From: Clostridia bacterium
GTDB lineage: Bacteria > Bacillota > Clostridia > Christensenellales > Aristaeellaceae
Direction: 5' to 3'
Assembly (NCBI GenBank): GCA_016295665.1
Contig: JAEDKS010000137.1
Location: 1-6,472, forward strand
Length of the DNA: 6,472 nucleotides
A model generated the notes under the pieces. The model searched no databases, was not told where the DNA came from, and saw only the letters and a list, made by a program, of their open reading frames with translations. The position numbers were made by a program, and so were the translations under genes. Position 1 is the stretch's first letter; each line of letters opens with the position of its first letter. Of this stretch, positions 1-6,250 are shown in pieces.

Positions 1-930
1 ATAGTAGGATATGGCCTCGGGGATCCGGTCGTTCAGCTCAAGGTACAGCGCCGCACGCTGATACAGGTTGTTCAGGTAGTCCGGGGTGTGCCGGTTTTTC
101 AGCTCCCGCAGCAGCGTGTCCTGCACGAAGGGGTGAAAGGAGTAGAGATTGGGCGCCGTGAAATCCAGCATGTGGTAGCGCTGCGCGATGTCGTTCAGCA
201 GGCGGGGCGCATCCGTCCGTCCGGTGATCATGCGTGCCATGTCCTCGGGAAAGCTCAGAAAGGGTGACAGGCTGCAGAGCAGAATCTGCTCCTCCTCCGG
301 AAAGGTTCGGAACACATCGCTGAGGAAGAGCCGCTGCAGATCCGCCATGGCATCGTCAAAGATGGCGATCAGCGGACGCCGGGGCTCCGTCTGCAGCTTC
401 TGAATCGAGATGCGGAGCGCGCAGACCCAGCCCATGCAGGTCGTCTTGAGATAGCTGATGTCTGGGGGCGTCAGGGAGATCATGTGCTGCAGGAACAGCT
501 GCCGGATTTCCTCCTCGTTGAACATGACGAAATCCTTGTCGAGGACGGTGATGTCACCGCAGCTGACCATGCGCTGCAGACAGCTGGGCATATGCGCCCA
601 CCCCGCAAGCACGGCGCACTGTCCCTCCTTCAGACCGGAGAGCAGCCGGGGCAGCTCCTCCAGGGTGGCGCTGTCGGTAAGCTGGTTCAGGGTGTCGATG
701 AGCAGCAGGCAGCTGTCGGCGCCCCTCACCCTCTCCGCAAAGGGTGACCATTCGTCCTGCGCGGCATCGAAGCGGAGCACCCTGCCGGTCGGGTCGTCCG
801 CCAGCTGATTGAGCAGGGTGGTCTTGCCGCTGTAGAAGAAGGAGGACAGGTAGATGATCCGCTGCTTTTTCAGCAGCTCTTTCAGCTGCCTGATCTTGTC
901 CGTTCGGCGGATGATGCTGGGTTGGGACAT
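1..930 (-). CDS. MalT-like STAND ATPase / LuxR-family transcriptional regulator, N-terminal 310 residues (3' end outside window)
   Basis: The reading frame is open from the ATG at 930 to the window edge, so the C-terminus is missing. The protein begins MSQPSIIRRTDKIRQLKELL, then has a P-loop near residues 30-38 (SFFYSGKTT), a Walker B-like strand LLLID at 75-79, and GWVCALRI at 167-174, which matches the GWxxALR motif after the ATPase core of MalT-type regulators. The later LLCSLSPFLSF segment resembles the winged-helix part of these proteins. Such STAND regulators bind ATP and an inducer, oligomerise, and activate transcription through a C-terminal LuxR helix-turn-helix. That domain would lie beyond this window, so its presence is inferred. 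The first P-loop position, usually Gly or Ala, is Ser30. A weak AGGT site lies 6 bases before the ATG. The gene starts 24 bases after the permease stop and probably shares its transcript, so it may control the permease or the glycosidase. Confidence 0.75.
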   Translation of the reverse strand, partial: MSQPSIIRRTDKIRQLKELLKKQRIIYLSSFFYSGKTTLLNQLADDPTGRVLRFDAAQDEWSPFAERVRGADSCLLLIDTLNQLTDSATLEELPRLLSGLKEGQCAVLAGWAHMPSCLQRMVSCGDITVLDKDFVMFNEEEIRQLFLQHMISLTPPDISYLKTTCMGWVCALRISIQKLQTEPRRPLIAIFDDAMADLQRLFLSDVFRTFPEEEQILLCSLSPFLSFPEDMARMITGRTDAPRLLNDIAQRYHMLDFTAPNLYSFHPFVQDTLLRELKNRHTPDYLNNLYQRAALYLELNDRIPEAISYY

Positions 931-954
931 GCGATTACCTGCTATTCCGGAAGC

Positions 955-2085
955 TCAGACGATCAGGAACCAGACGGTCATCAGGACGGCCAGGAAGATG
1001 ACGTTGGACAGGGTGAACAGGGCAAAGTAGGCGCCCTTGTCCTGCGGCAGCTCCCGCGTCGCCTGCCGGTAGGAGATCAGGCTTGCCATGGAGGCGATCA
1101 GGGTGCCCAGGCCGCCCAGGTTGGTGCCGATGATGAGCGCCTCCGTGTTGTCCGTGAAGCCGGAGAGCAGCAGTGCCGCCGGCACGTTGCTGGTCACCTG
1201 GGATGCCAGCACCGCCACGGGCACCTCCCGCCCCTCAAGGATGGACTGAAGCCAGGCGGAGAACGCGGGCATCCGGCCCAGATTGCCGATGAACACGAAG
1301 AAGGCCGCAAAGGTCAGCAACAGGGCATAGTCCACCCCGCGCAGCGCCGCCCGATCCGTCAGCAGCAGCGCCGCCAGCACCGCCATCAGCGACACGCCCC
1401 AGGGGAGCACATGCACCACGGAGAGCAGGCAGAGCAGGAAAAGCGCCGAAAGCAGCGCGATGCGCCAGGGCTGTCCCGGGGCGGTCTGCTGCGGCATCGG
1501 CGGGGGCTGCAGTCTCTCCCGGCGTCCCCGGCAGAGCAGGAGCGCCCACAGCACGAGCAGCAGAAGGGAAACGAGGGTGTAGGGGAGCATCAGGCGGACA
1601 AAGCCGCCCAGGCTCAGGTCGCTCCTGCCGTAGAGATAGAGATTCTGCGGATTGCCCACCGGGGTCAGCATGCTGCCAAGGTTGGCTGCGATGGTCTGCA
1701 TGCACACCACGGGCAGCGCAAGGCGGCGCTTTTCCGCGCCGGACAGCCCGCCGAGCACCACAAAGGTGAAGGGCACGAAGGTCATCAGCGACACATCGTT
1801 GGTCATCACCATGCTGCCGAAAAAGCACAGTCCGACCAGCACCAGCACCACAGGGAGCGTCCCGCCGGTGCGGGCGAGCAGAGCCTGCCCCATGCGATCA
1901 AACACGCCCTGCCGCCGGAAACCCACCATGACAGCCATCAGCGAGAACAAAATGGCAAGGGTGCGGAGATCGAGATAGTCCGCGTACTGCCTGTCCGGCG
2001 GAACGATAAAGGCGGAAATCAGCGCGAGCACCAGGGAGACGGCAAGCACGGGCTCCCGGCGGAGAAACTGTCTGAGTGGCTTCAT
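955..2085 (-). CDS. ArsB/NhaD/citrate-type permease of the ion transporter superfamily
   Basis: A 376-residue, very hydrophobic inner-membrane protein with about ten predicted membrane segments. Two similar halves are visible, as expected for the ion transporter superfamily with its inverted repeats: MTNDVSLMTF (94-103) and GNPQN (144-148) in the first half, and TSNVPAALLLSG (298-309) and GTNLGGLGT (320-328) in the second. A polar linker at about 185-206 separates them. Relatives carry organic anions such as citrate or other dicarboxylates, arsenite, or exchange Na+ for H+. The sequence does not decide between these, so no substrate is given. I chose the ATG at 2085 because AGAAAGGA lies 9 bases upstream; an in-frame ATG at 2109 has no comparable site. 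The gene follows the beta-galactosidase gene by 92 bases and precedes the MalT-like regulator by 24. At 376 residues it is shorter than the roughly 420-430 of classical ArsB. Confidence 0.8.
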   Translation of the reverse strand: MKPLRQFLRREPVLAVSLVLALISAFIVPPDRQYADYLDLRTLAILFSLMAVMVGFRRQGVFDRMGQALLARTGGTLPVVLVLVGLCFFGSMVMTNDVSLMTFVPFTFVVLGGLSGAEKRRLALPVVCMQTIAANLGSMLTPVGNPQNLYLYGRSDLSLGGFVRLMLPYTLVSLLLLVLWALLLCRGRRERLQPPPMPQQTAPGQPWRIALLSALFLLCLLSVVHVLPWGVSLMAVLAALLLTDRAALRGVDYALLLTFAAFFVFIGNLGRMPAFSAWLQSILEGREVPVAVLASQVTSNVPAALLLSGFTDNTEALIIGTNLGGLGTLIASMASLISYRQATRELPQDKGAYFALFTLSNVIFLAVLMTVWFLIV

Positions 2086-2094
2086 GAAAGAGCA

Positions 2095-2102
2095 TCCTTT
2101 CT
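2095..2102 (-). promoter_or_regulatory. Ribosome binding site of the permease gene
   Basis: AGAAAGGA on the minus strand, 9 bases before the ATG at 2085. It decides the start in favour of MKPLRQF over the ATG 24 bases further upstream, since the site lies inside that longer reading. Confidence 0.65.
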
Positions 2103-2125
2103 GGGTCATCCATCACCGGATTGAG

Positions 2126-2141
2126 GGCAGGGATCCCTGCC
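2126..2141. repeat. Perfect 16-bp palindrome, possible operator before the permease gene
   Basis: GGCAGGGATCCCTGCC reads the same on both strands without mismatch. It lies two bases after the candidate -10 box at 2143-2148 and would cover the transcription start, where a dimeric repressor could block initiation. As RNA it could fold into a 6-bp stem with a GATC loop, but no run of T follows on either strand, so it does not look like an intrinsic terminator. The regulator is unknown. Confidence 0.6.
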
Positions 2142-2142
2142 T

Positions 2143-2171
2143 ATTGTACACCATCCGTCACCGCTGCGCAA
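2143..2171 (-). promoter_or_regulatory. Candidate sigma70-type promoter of the permease-regulator unit
   Basis: On the minus strand TTGCGC (2166-2171) and TACAAT (2143-2148) are separated by 17 bases. The -10 box matches the consensus at 5 of 6 positions and the -35 box at 3 of 6. It lies between the beta-galactosidase stop and the permease start, and a perfect palindrome follows it at once. The weak -35 box would fit an activated promoter. Readthrough from the glycosidase gene is the alternative source of transcript. Confidence 0.4.
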
Positions 2172-2177
2172 CGAAAT

Positions 2178-4373
2178 TCAGCACATCCTGTTCCATTCAG
2201 GCGGCGGCGCGACGGGAACATCATCGACGGAAATCAGCTCCGCCGAGCGCAGCACAGCCTCGGTGATGTCGGCGTGCTCCCGCAGACCCGCCATCGCGGA
2301 GGCATCCACCGTCACGTTTTCCTTCACGGGGGTCAGGTACAGCAGCAGGGGAGCGCTCCGCAGCTCGTCCGCGTAGCAGTCCAGACGGATGTCCCAGGCG
2401 TCGCCGTTGCAGAAGTGGTCGGAGATCAGCTGACCGTTCACGAAGGCGTTTCCAATGTCGCCCCGGTACCTCACCCGGAGCAGCACCTGCTTGTGCCCCC
2501 GCAGGGCGTCCTCGGGCAGATCAAAGGCGTAGCGGCCCACCCCCACGGCATGGCCCGTCAGCGCCACGGGCTGCCGGTGTGTGTCGATGTGCACATGGGG
2601 CACAAAGCGCCGGGCGCTTTCCGACCAGAGGAGCACATCGGTGCTGCCGCTCTCCATTTCCACCCAAAGCTGCTCACCGTCCCAGAGCAGGGGCTTGTCA
2701 CAGAGGAAGGCCGTGTTCCGGTACACCTGGAAGCCCAGGCTGTCCCTCCGGGAGATCGTCATGATCGTCTGGTTACCTGCGGTGAAGGCCTCGCCCGGGG
2801 TTGCTTCGATGGTGCTGCCGTTGATGCGGAACACGGGCTTCATGCCCTCCGGTGCCAGGAAGAACCAGGTGCTGCCCACATGGGACAGGGGCTGCGCGGA
2901 GGCCCAGTCCAGCCTGATGTCGCCCAGCTGAAGCCCGAAGGGCAGGATGGCGTTTTCGCCCGACGCGATGCCGAAGCGCAGGAGCACGTCCCCGTCCGGC
3001 AGGGACAGCAGCACGGCCTCGTCCTGCCGATCCCGCATGACCGCGTGATCCTGAAAGTTGTTGACAAACAGGAAGCCGCTGGAGCCCTTTACCCGCACGG
3101 AGAAGCGCAGGGGAGCGGGATCATCGGGCTGCAGGGACTCGAGGTGCTCCGGCAGCACGGCCCTCGTCGTTTCGAAAAATCCGGAGAACAGCTGACAGAA
3201 GGAATGGATGGCCCTGAGCCTGCCGTAGCTCTCCCGGATTTGCCCGAACTCGCCCACCGCCGCCTGATAGTCGTAGCTGCGCCGGGGTACCTGTCCCTCG
3301 TTCAGGAAGGGCGTGCGCCTGCCGGTGGGGGTGGTGCCGCCCCGGTACATGTAGTAGCCCAGCAGGTTGCAGCCGCTGCCGAGCTTGATGTTGGCCAGGG
3401 CATCCACGGCCCGCATGTCCAGCCGGAAGCGGTACCGGTAGCTGCACATCATGCCGCCCATCATCTCGCAGCAGGCGTAGGGGCGGCTTTCGGGATCATA
3501 GGCGGGCGCGAAGTTGTAGGTCCGGGGCGAGGCACTGTTGTGGTTGTCCCGGTAGATGTACTCCGGGGTGGCGGGATGCACGCCGGTTTTTTTGTAGAAC
3601 AGCCAGGGCTGATAGGAATACCCGCCCCACAGGGGAAGCGCCACATCAACGGGGGTGACGGCTCCGCCCCAGGCGGTGGCGGTATAGAAGGGGGTGCGGA
3701 TGCCCTCCTCCTGCATGATTTGCCACAGGGCCAGCATGTACGCCTCCCCGGAGGAGCCGCTGCCGACCCACTCGTCGGAGATGCCCGTGGTCATTTCCCA
3801 GGGAGCGGCGGAGTGCTGATACTCGTTTTCGATCTGCGCACCCACGATGCAGCCGCCCTGACCGTAGTAGTGACCGTCCATCTGCCCATGCAGCGCCCGG
3901 AAGTATTTCCGCACGGCCTCCAGGAAGCCGGGATTGTTCTCCCGCACCTCGAAGGGCTTTCCGTACAGCCAGTCGGGCAGGCCGCCGTTGCGCATCTCAC
4001 CATGGCAGAAGGGGCCGACGCGCAGGATGACCATCATGCGGTGCTTCTCGCATACCTCCAGGAAGGCCCGCAGGTTCCGGCATCCGTCGAAGCGGAAGAT
4101 GCCCTCCTCCTCCTCGTGCACGTTCCAGAACGCGTAGGTGGAGAGGATGTTGATACCGCCGCACTTCATTTTGATAACGGCATCCTCCCATTGGTCGGGG
4201 GCGACCCGGCTGAAGTGCATCTCTCCGCTGATGCCGAAAAACGGCCTGCCATCCACCGTCATGTAGTAGTTGGTAAAGCCGATCTCGTGCCCGTCGGGGC
4301 TGCGCCCGGAGAAATTGTCCCCAAGGGGATGGATGCGCTTTTCCGCCGTGTCCGTCAGATTCAGATGATACAC
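2178..4373 (-). CDS. Glycoside hydrolase family 35 type beta-galactosidase, cytoplasmic
   Basis: A 731-residue enzyme expected to remove beta-galactose or a similar sugar from the non-reducing end of oligosaccharides, with retention. The N-terminal TIM barrel shows the family landmarks in order: SGEMHFSR (49-56), TYAFWNVHE (79-87), LRVGPFCHGE (117-126), GGLPDWL (130-136), and GGCIVGAQIENEY (173-185). The last matches the GH35 signature except that Cys replaces the usual Pro. Glu184 after Asn183 is the expected acid/base. Glu303 in CCEMMGG is the likely nucleophile. MYRGGTTPTG (342-351) matches the family's HGGTNFG loop. Beta-sandwich domains follow, including FVNNF (436-440) and a galactose-binding jelly roll around 610-680 (AFVNGQLI). 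There is no signal peptide, so it acts in the cytoplasm on imported sugars. The start is a GTG with AAAGGGTG 7 bases upstream. The substrate could differ from plain beta-galactosides, as the active-site loops diverge from those of well-studied members. Confidence 0.86.
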   Translation of the reverse strand: MYHLNLTDTAEKRIHPLGDNFSGRSPDGHEIGFTNYYMTVDGRPFFGISGEMHFSRVAPDQWEDAVIKMKCGGINILSTYAFWNVHEEEEGIFRFDGCRNLRAFLEVCEKHRMMVILRVGPFCHGEMRNGGLPDWLYGKPFEVRENNPGFLEAVRKYFRALHGQMDGHYYGQGGCIVGAQIENEYQHSAAPWEMTTGISDEWVGSGSSGEAYMLALWQIMQEEGIRTPFYTATAWGGAVTPVDVALPLWGGYSYQPWLFYKKTGVHPATPEYIYRDNHNSASPRTYNFAPAYDPESRPYACCEMMGGMMCSYRYRFRLDMRAVDALANIKLGSGCNLLGYYMYRGGTTPTGRRTPFLNEGQVPRRSYDYQAAVGEFGQIRESYGRLRAIHSFCQLFSGFFETTRAVLPEHLESLQPDDPAPLRFSVRVKGSSGFLFVNNFQDHAVMRDRQDEAVLLSLPDGDVLLRFGIASGENAILPFGLQLGDIRLDWASAQPLSHVGSTWFFLAPEGMKPVFRINGSTIEATPGEAFTAGNQTIMTISRRDSLGFQVYRNTAFLCDKPLLWDGEQLWVEMESGSTDVLLWSESARRFVPHVHIDTHRQPVALTGHAVGVGRYAFDLPEDALRGHKQVLLRVRYRGDIGNAFVNGQLISDHFCNGDAWDIRLDCYADELRSAPLLLYLTPVKENVTVDASAMAGLREHADITEAVLRSAELISVDDVPVAPPPEWNRMC

Positions 4374-4380
4374 CGCGTCT

Positions 4381-4388
4381 CACCCTTT
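4381..4388 (-). promoter_or_regulatory. Ribosome binding site of the glycosidase gene (GTG start)
   Basis: AAAGGGTG on the minus strand, 7 bases before the GTG at 4373. It supports the GTG as the true start; no in-frame ATG lies close by with a similar site. Confidence 0.6.
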
Positions 4389-4400
4389 GCTTTTTTGACC

Positions 4401-4428
4401 AGTATATCATGCAATCCGGATTCTTCAA
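4401..4428 (-). promoter_or_regulatory. Sigma70-type extended -10 promoter of the glycosidase gene, with palindrome in the spacer
   Basis: On the minus strand TTGAAG (4423-4428) and TATACT (4401-4406) are 16 bases apart, and TGA stands directly before the -10 box, giving an extended -10. The 10-bp palindrome AATCCGGATT (4413-4422) fills most of the spacer and could be an operator half-buried under RNA polymerase. It sits in the 77-bp gap between the sirtuin stop and the GTG start, so the glycosidase can be transcribed apart from the ADP-ribosylation pair. Confidence 0.6.
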
Positions 4429-4450
4429 GCACCCGGGATGAAAAAACAGA

Positions 4451-5362
4451 TCAAAAATTTCCGGACAGACGCTGGAGCGTATCTCCGATGTCCCCGTCAA
4501 TGCAGATGGACCTTGTCCGAAGCTCCTCCGGGGCGCAGGCCTCGCCCCTGTTCAGACAGACGTAGGTGGCCTGTGGCCATTCCAACGTCATGCGCCAGAA
4601 GGGGAACTTCACAATGCCGGGGGTATTCCATCCGGTACCCAGGTCAAGGAACACCGTCCTTTTCTCCCGGTGATCGCGCAGGAAGGCGGTGTACCGGCTC
4701 GCGGCGGCATGCCAACCCGCATCCTCCACGAAGGTGTCATCCGAGCGCAGGTTCATGCTCATGGGTCTGCCGCAGACAGGGCAGCGGGGCAGCAGCGCGT
4801 GGGGCACGGTCATTTTCGGCCTGGCGTTTCCGGGTGGGAGCAATTCGCCGTCCGGGGCCATCGCAAAGCCCTGGGACAGCACCATCTGACGAACGGTGTC
4901 CCCGTTATCGTAGGTTCCGGGATGGCAGGGCTTGCTGCACTGGAAAAGGCCGTAGTCCCCCTGGGTGTAGAACAGGCGCTGCCGGTCAAAGCCCGCCCGC
5001 TGAAAGCAGTGATCCACATTGGTGGTCAGCACGAAGTAGTCCTTGTCCCGGACGAGCGCAAGCAGCTGCTCATAGACCCGCCGGGGCGGGGGCGTGAAGC
5101 GGTTGATGTAGATGTACCGGCTCCAGTAGGCCCAGAAGCGCTCCGGGGTCTCGTAGGGGCAGAAGCCGCCGGAATACATGTCGGAAAAATGATAGATTCC
5201 GGCGAAATCACCGAAGTACTTCTCGAAGCGCGCACCATCATAGGCATACCCGGCGGAGGAGGAGAGCCCGGCCCCGGCGCCGATGATCACGGCCTCCGCC
5301 TCCTGAAGCGCCGTCCGCAGCCGACCGATGCCGCCTTCTGTTTCGGAAATGAATCGTCTCAT
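4451..5362 (-). CDS. Class M sirtuin (SirTM), NAD-dependent protein ADP-ribosyltransferase
   Basis: A 303-residue Sir2-fold protein. The NAD-binding motif is GAGAGLSSSAGY (28-39). TTNVDH (113-118) corresponds to the TQNID motif of ordinary sirtuins, and TQGDYG (133-138) stands where they have the catalytic His-Gly, so His is replaced by Gln134. With Asn115 and Asp136 this is the pattern of class M sirtuins, which transfer ADP-ribose to a protein instead of removing acetyl groups. A zinc site is visible as C142-x3-C146 and C194-x2-C197. GTGWNTPGI (242-250) corresponds to the late cofactor-binding segment. The ATG at 5362 has AGAAAGGA 10 bases upstream. The gene follows the macrodomain gene by 38 bases and is clearly in its operon. 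In staphylococci and streptococci the target is lipoylated GcvH-L, encoded alongside with a lipoate ligase; neither gene is here, so the target is unknown. Deacetylase activity is unlikely. Confidence 0.87.
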   Translation of the reverse strand: MRRFISETEGGIGRLRTALQEAEAVIIGAGAGLSSSAGYAYDGARFEKYFGDFAGIYHFSDMYSGGFCPYETPERFWAYWSRYIYINRFTPPPRRVYEQLLALVRDKDYFVLTTNVDHCFQRAGFDRQRLFYTQGDYGLFQCSKPCHPGTYDNGDTVRQMVLSQGFAMAPDGELLPPGNARPKMTVPHALLPRCPVCGRPMSMNLRSDDTFVEDAGWHAAASRYTAFLRDHREKRTVFLDLGTGWNTPGIVKFPFWRMTLEWPQATYVCLNRGEACAPEELRTRSICIDGDIGDTLQRLSGNF

Positions 5363-5400
5363 GCTGCCTGTATCCTTTCTGCGACCCTCCGCCTGTGCGG

Positions 5401-6186
5401 TCAGGGCTTCGCGGCGGTGAGAAGCCTTCGATAGAGGGCTTCATCCCGCTCGGTAAAGACATTGAAGATGATGCTCATCGCGCTGCCGGTCTCCTGTCGC
5501 CACGCACGCACCGTGCGCACGGCGAGCTCCGCAGCCGCCTCCCCCGGGAAGCCGAAAACGCCCGTGGAGATGCAGCAGAAGGCAATACTGGGGATGTGGT
5601 GCGCCTCCGCCAGGTCGAGGCAGGCACGGTAGCAGGAGCAAAGCTGTGCCCGGTGCCGCTCCGTCAGCGGCCCCCGGACGAGGGGCCCCACGGTGTGAAT
5701 TACATAGTCACAGGGCAGATTGTAGGCAGGGGTGAGCTTCGCCCGACCGACGGGCTCCTCATGCCCCTGCCGCGCCATCAGTTCCGCGCACGTCAGGCGG
5801 AGCTGCATGCCGGCATAGGTGTGGATACAGTTGTCGATGCAGGTGTGGCAGGGCTGATAGCAGCCCGTCAGGCCGCTGTTGGCGGCGTTGACAATGGCGC
5901 CGCACTGCAGGGTGGTGATGTCTCCCCGCCACAGATAGAGCCCCTCCCGCGTTGGGCGAAGGTCGGCAAGGCAGGTGATCCGCTTTTCCGACCGCAGGGC
6001 CTGCAGATAGTCGTCCTGCACGGATAGGACCTCCCCGTCGATGGGCAGCGGTGGTCGCAGATTCATGAGCGCACGGAGCAGCCTGCGCTGCCCCTGCGCA
6101 TCGGAGGGAACCGCCGGACGCTCATGGGCGGGGTACTCCCTCAGCAGATGGTCAATCAAATACTTCCTGCGCGCTTCCTGATCCAT
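5401..6186 (-). CDS. Zinc-type macrodomain protein ADP-ribosyl hydrolase, partner of SirTM
   Basis: A 261-residue protein expected to cleave ADP-ribose from the protein modified by the sirtuin, making the mark reversible. After an alpha-helical N-terminal part of about 80 residues comes the macrodomain: LWRGDIT (85-91, with the adenine-binding Asp89), IVNAANSGLTGC (98-109), HTVGPLVRGP (164-173) and the diphosphate loop CISTGVFGFPGEAA (205-218). The segment GCYQPCHTCIDNCIH (108-122) matches the zinc-binding catalytic loop of the SirTM-linked macrodomains; Cys109, His114 and Cys116 are the likely ligands. The protein has 13 cysteines, many outside this site. I start at the ATG at 6186, which has GGAGGGAGG 8 bases upstream and gives a length close to the staphylococcal protein. 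The frame is open 99 bases further, but that stretch crosses a terminator. It is first in a two-gene operon with the sirtuin. Confidence 0.88.
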   Translation of the reverse strand: MDQEARRKYLIDHLLREYPAHERPAVPSDAQGQRRLLRALMNLRPPLPIDGEVLSVQDDYLQALRSEKRITCLADLRPTREGLYLWRGDITTLQCGAIVNAANSGLTGCYQPCHTCIDNCIHTYAGMQLRLTCAELMARQGHEEPVGRAKLTPAYNLPCDYVIHTVGPLVRGPLTERHRAQLCSCYRACLDLAEAHHIPSIAFCCISTGVFGFPGEAAAELAVRTVRAWRQETGSAMSIIFNVFTERDEALYRRLLTAAKP

Positions 6187-6194
6187 GGTGCAAG

Positions 6195-6203
6195 CCTCCC
6201 TCC
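6195..6203 (-). promoter_or_regulatory. Strong ribosome binding site of the macrodomain gene
   Basis: GGAGGGAGG on the minus strand, 8 bases before the ATG at 6186. It is the strongest site in the window and fixes the start at MDQEARRKYL over the upstream in-frame ATG at 6285. Confidence 0.75.
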
Positions 6204-6215
6204 GGTGACAGGAAC

Positions 6216-6244
6216 AGCATACACGAAAAAAAGCCCGCTGTAAA
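6216..6244 (-). promoter_or_regulatory. Sigma70-type promoter of the macrodomain-sirtuin operon, overlapping a terminator
   Basis: On the minus strand TTTACA (6239-6244, 5 of 6 matches to the -35 consensus) and TATGCT (6216-6221, 4 of 6 to the -10 consensus) are exactly 17 bases apart. The expected transcription start is near 6209, leaving a leader of only about 20 bases that holds the ribosome binding site. The -35 box covers the hairpin loop of the terminator at 6226-6250, and the spacer holds its T-run. Confidence 0.5.
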
Positions 6245-6250
6245 GCAGGC
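6226..6250 (-). terminator. Second intrinsic terminator between rpsR and the macrodomain gene
   Basis: On the minus strand GCCTGCT (6244-6250), loop TTAC, AGCGGGC (6233-6239), then seven T. The stem is 7 bp with one G-U pair in the RNA. It lies in the direction of transcription behind the rpsR terminator and would stop readthrough into the macrodomain-sirtuin operon. On the plus strand the stem has a mismatch and no good T-run, so it acts on the minus strand only. Confidence 0.7.

Noticed and set aside
2086..2109. Start of the permease at the upstream in-frame ATG at 2109
   Set aside because: This start would place the AGAAAGGA site inside the coding region and has only a weak site of its own.
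922..2124. A 400-codon open frame on the plus strand opposite the permease
   Set aside because: It is a register shadow of the permease gene: a low-complexity product full of His, Gln and Gly, with no ribosome binding site or known motif.
2126..2141. Palindrome before the permease as an intrinsic terminator of the glycosidase gene
   Set aside because: No T-run follows on either strand and the stem would be only 6 bp with a tight loop; an operator is more likely.
2121..4565. An 814-codon open frame on the plus strand opposite the glycosidase
   Set aside because: It lies exactly antiparallel in register with the glycosidase codons and is open only because that gene avoids TTA, CTA and TCA. 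Its product is rich in His, Gln, Gly and Ala with no recognisable domain, while the minus strand encodes clear GH35 motifs.
5395..6027. A 210-codon plus-strand frame opposite the macrodomain gene
   Set aside because: It is antisense to a well-supported gene, has no domain, and arises from the same codon bias.
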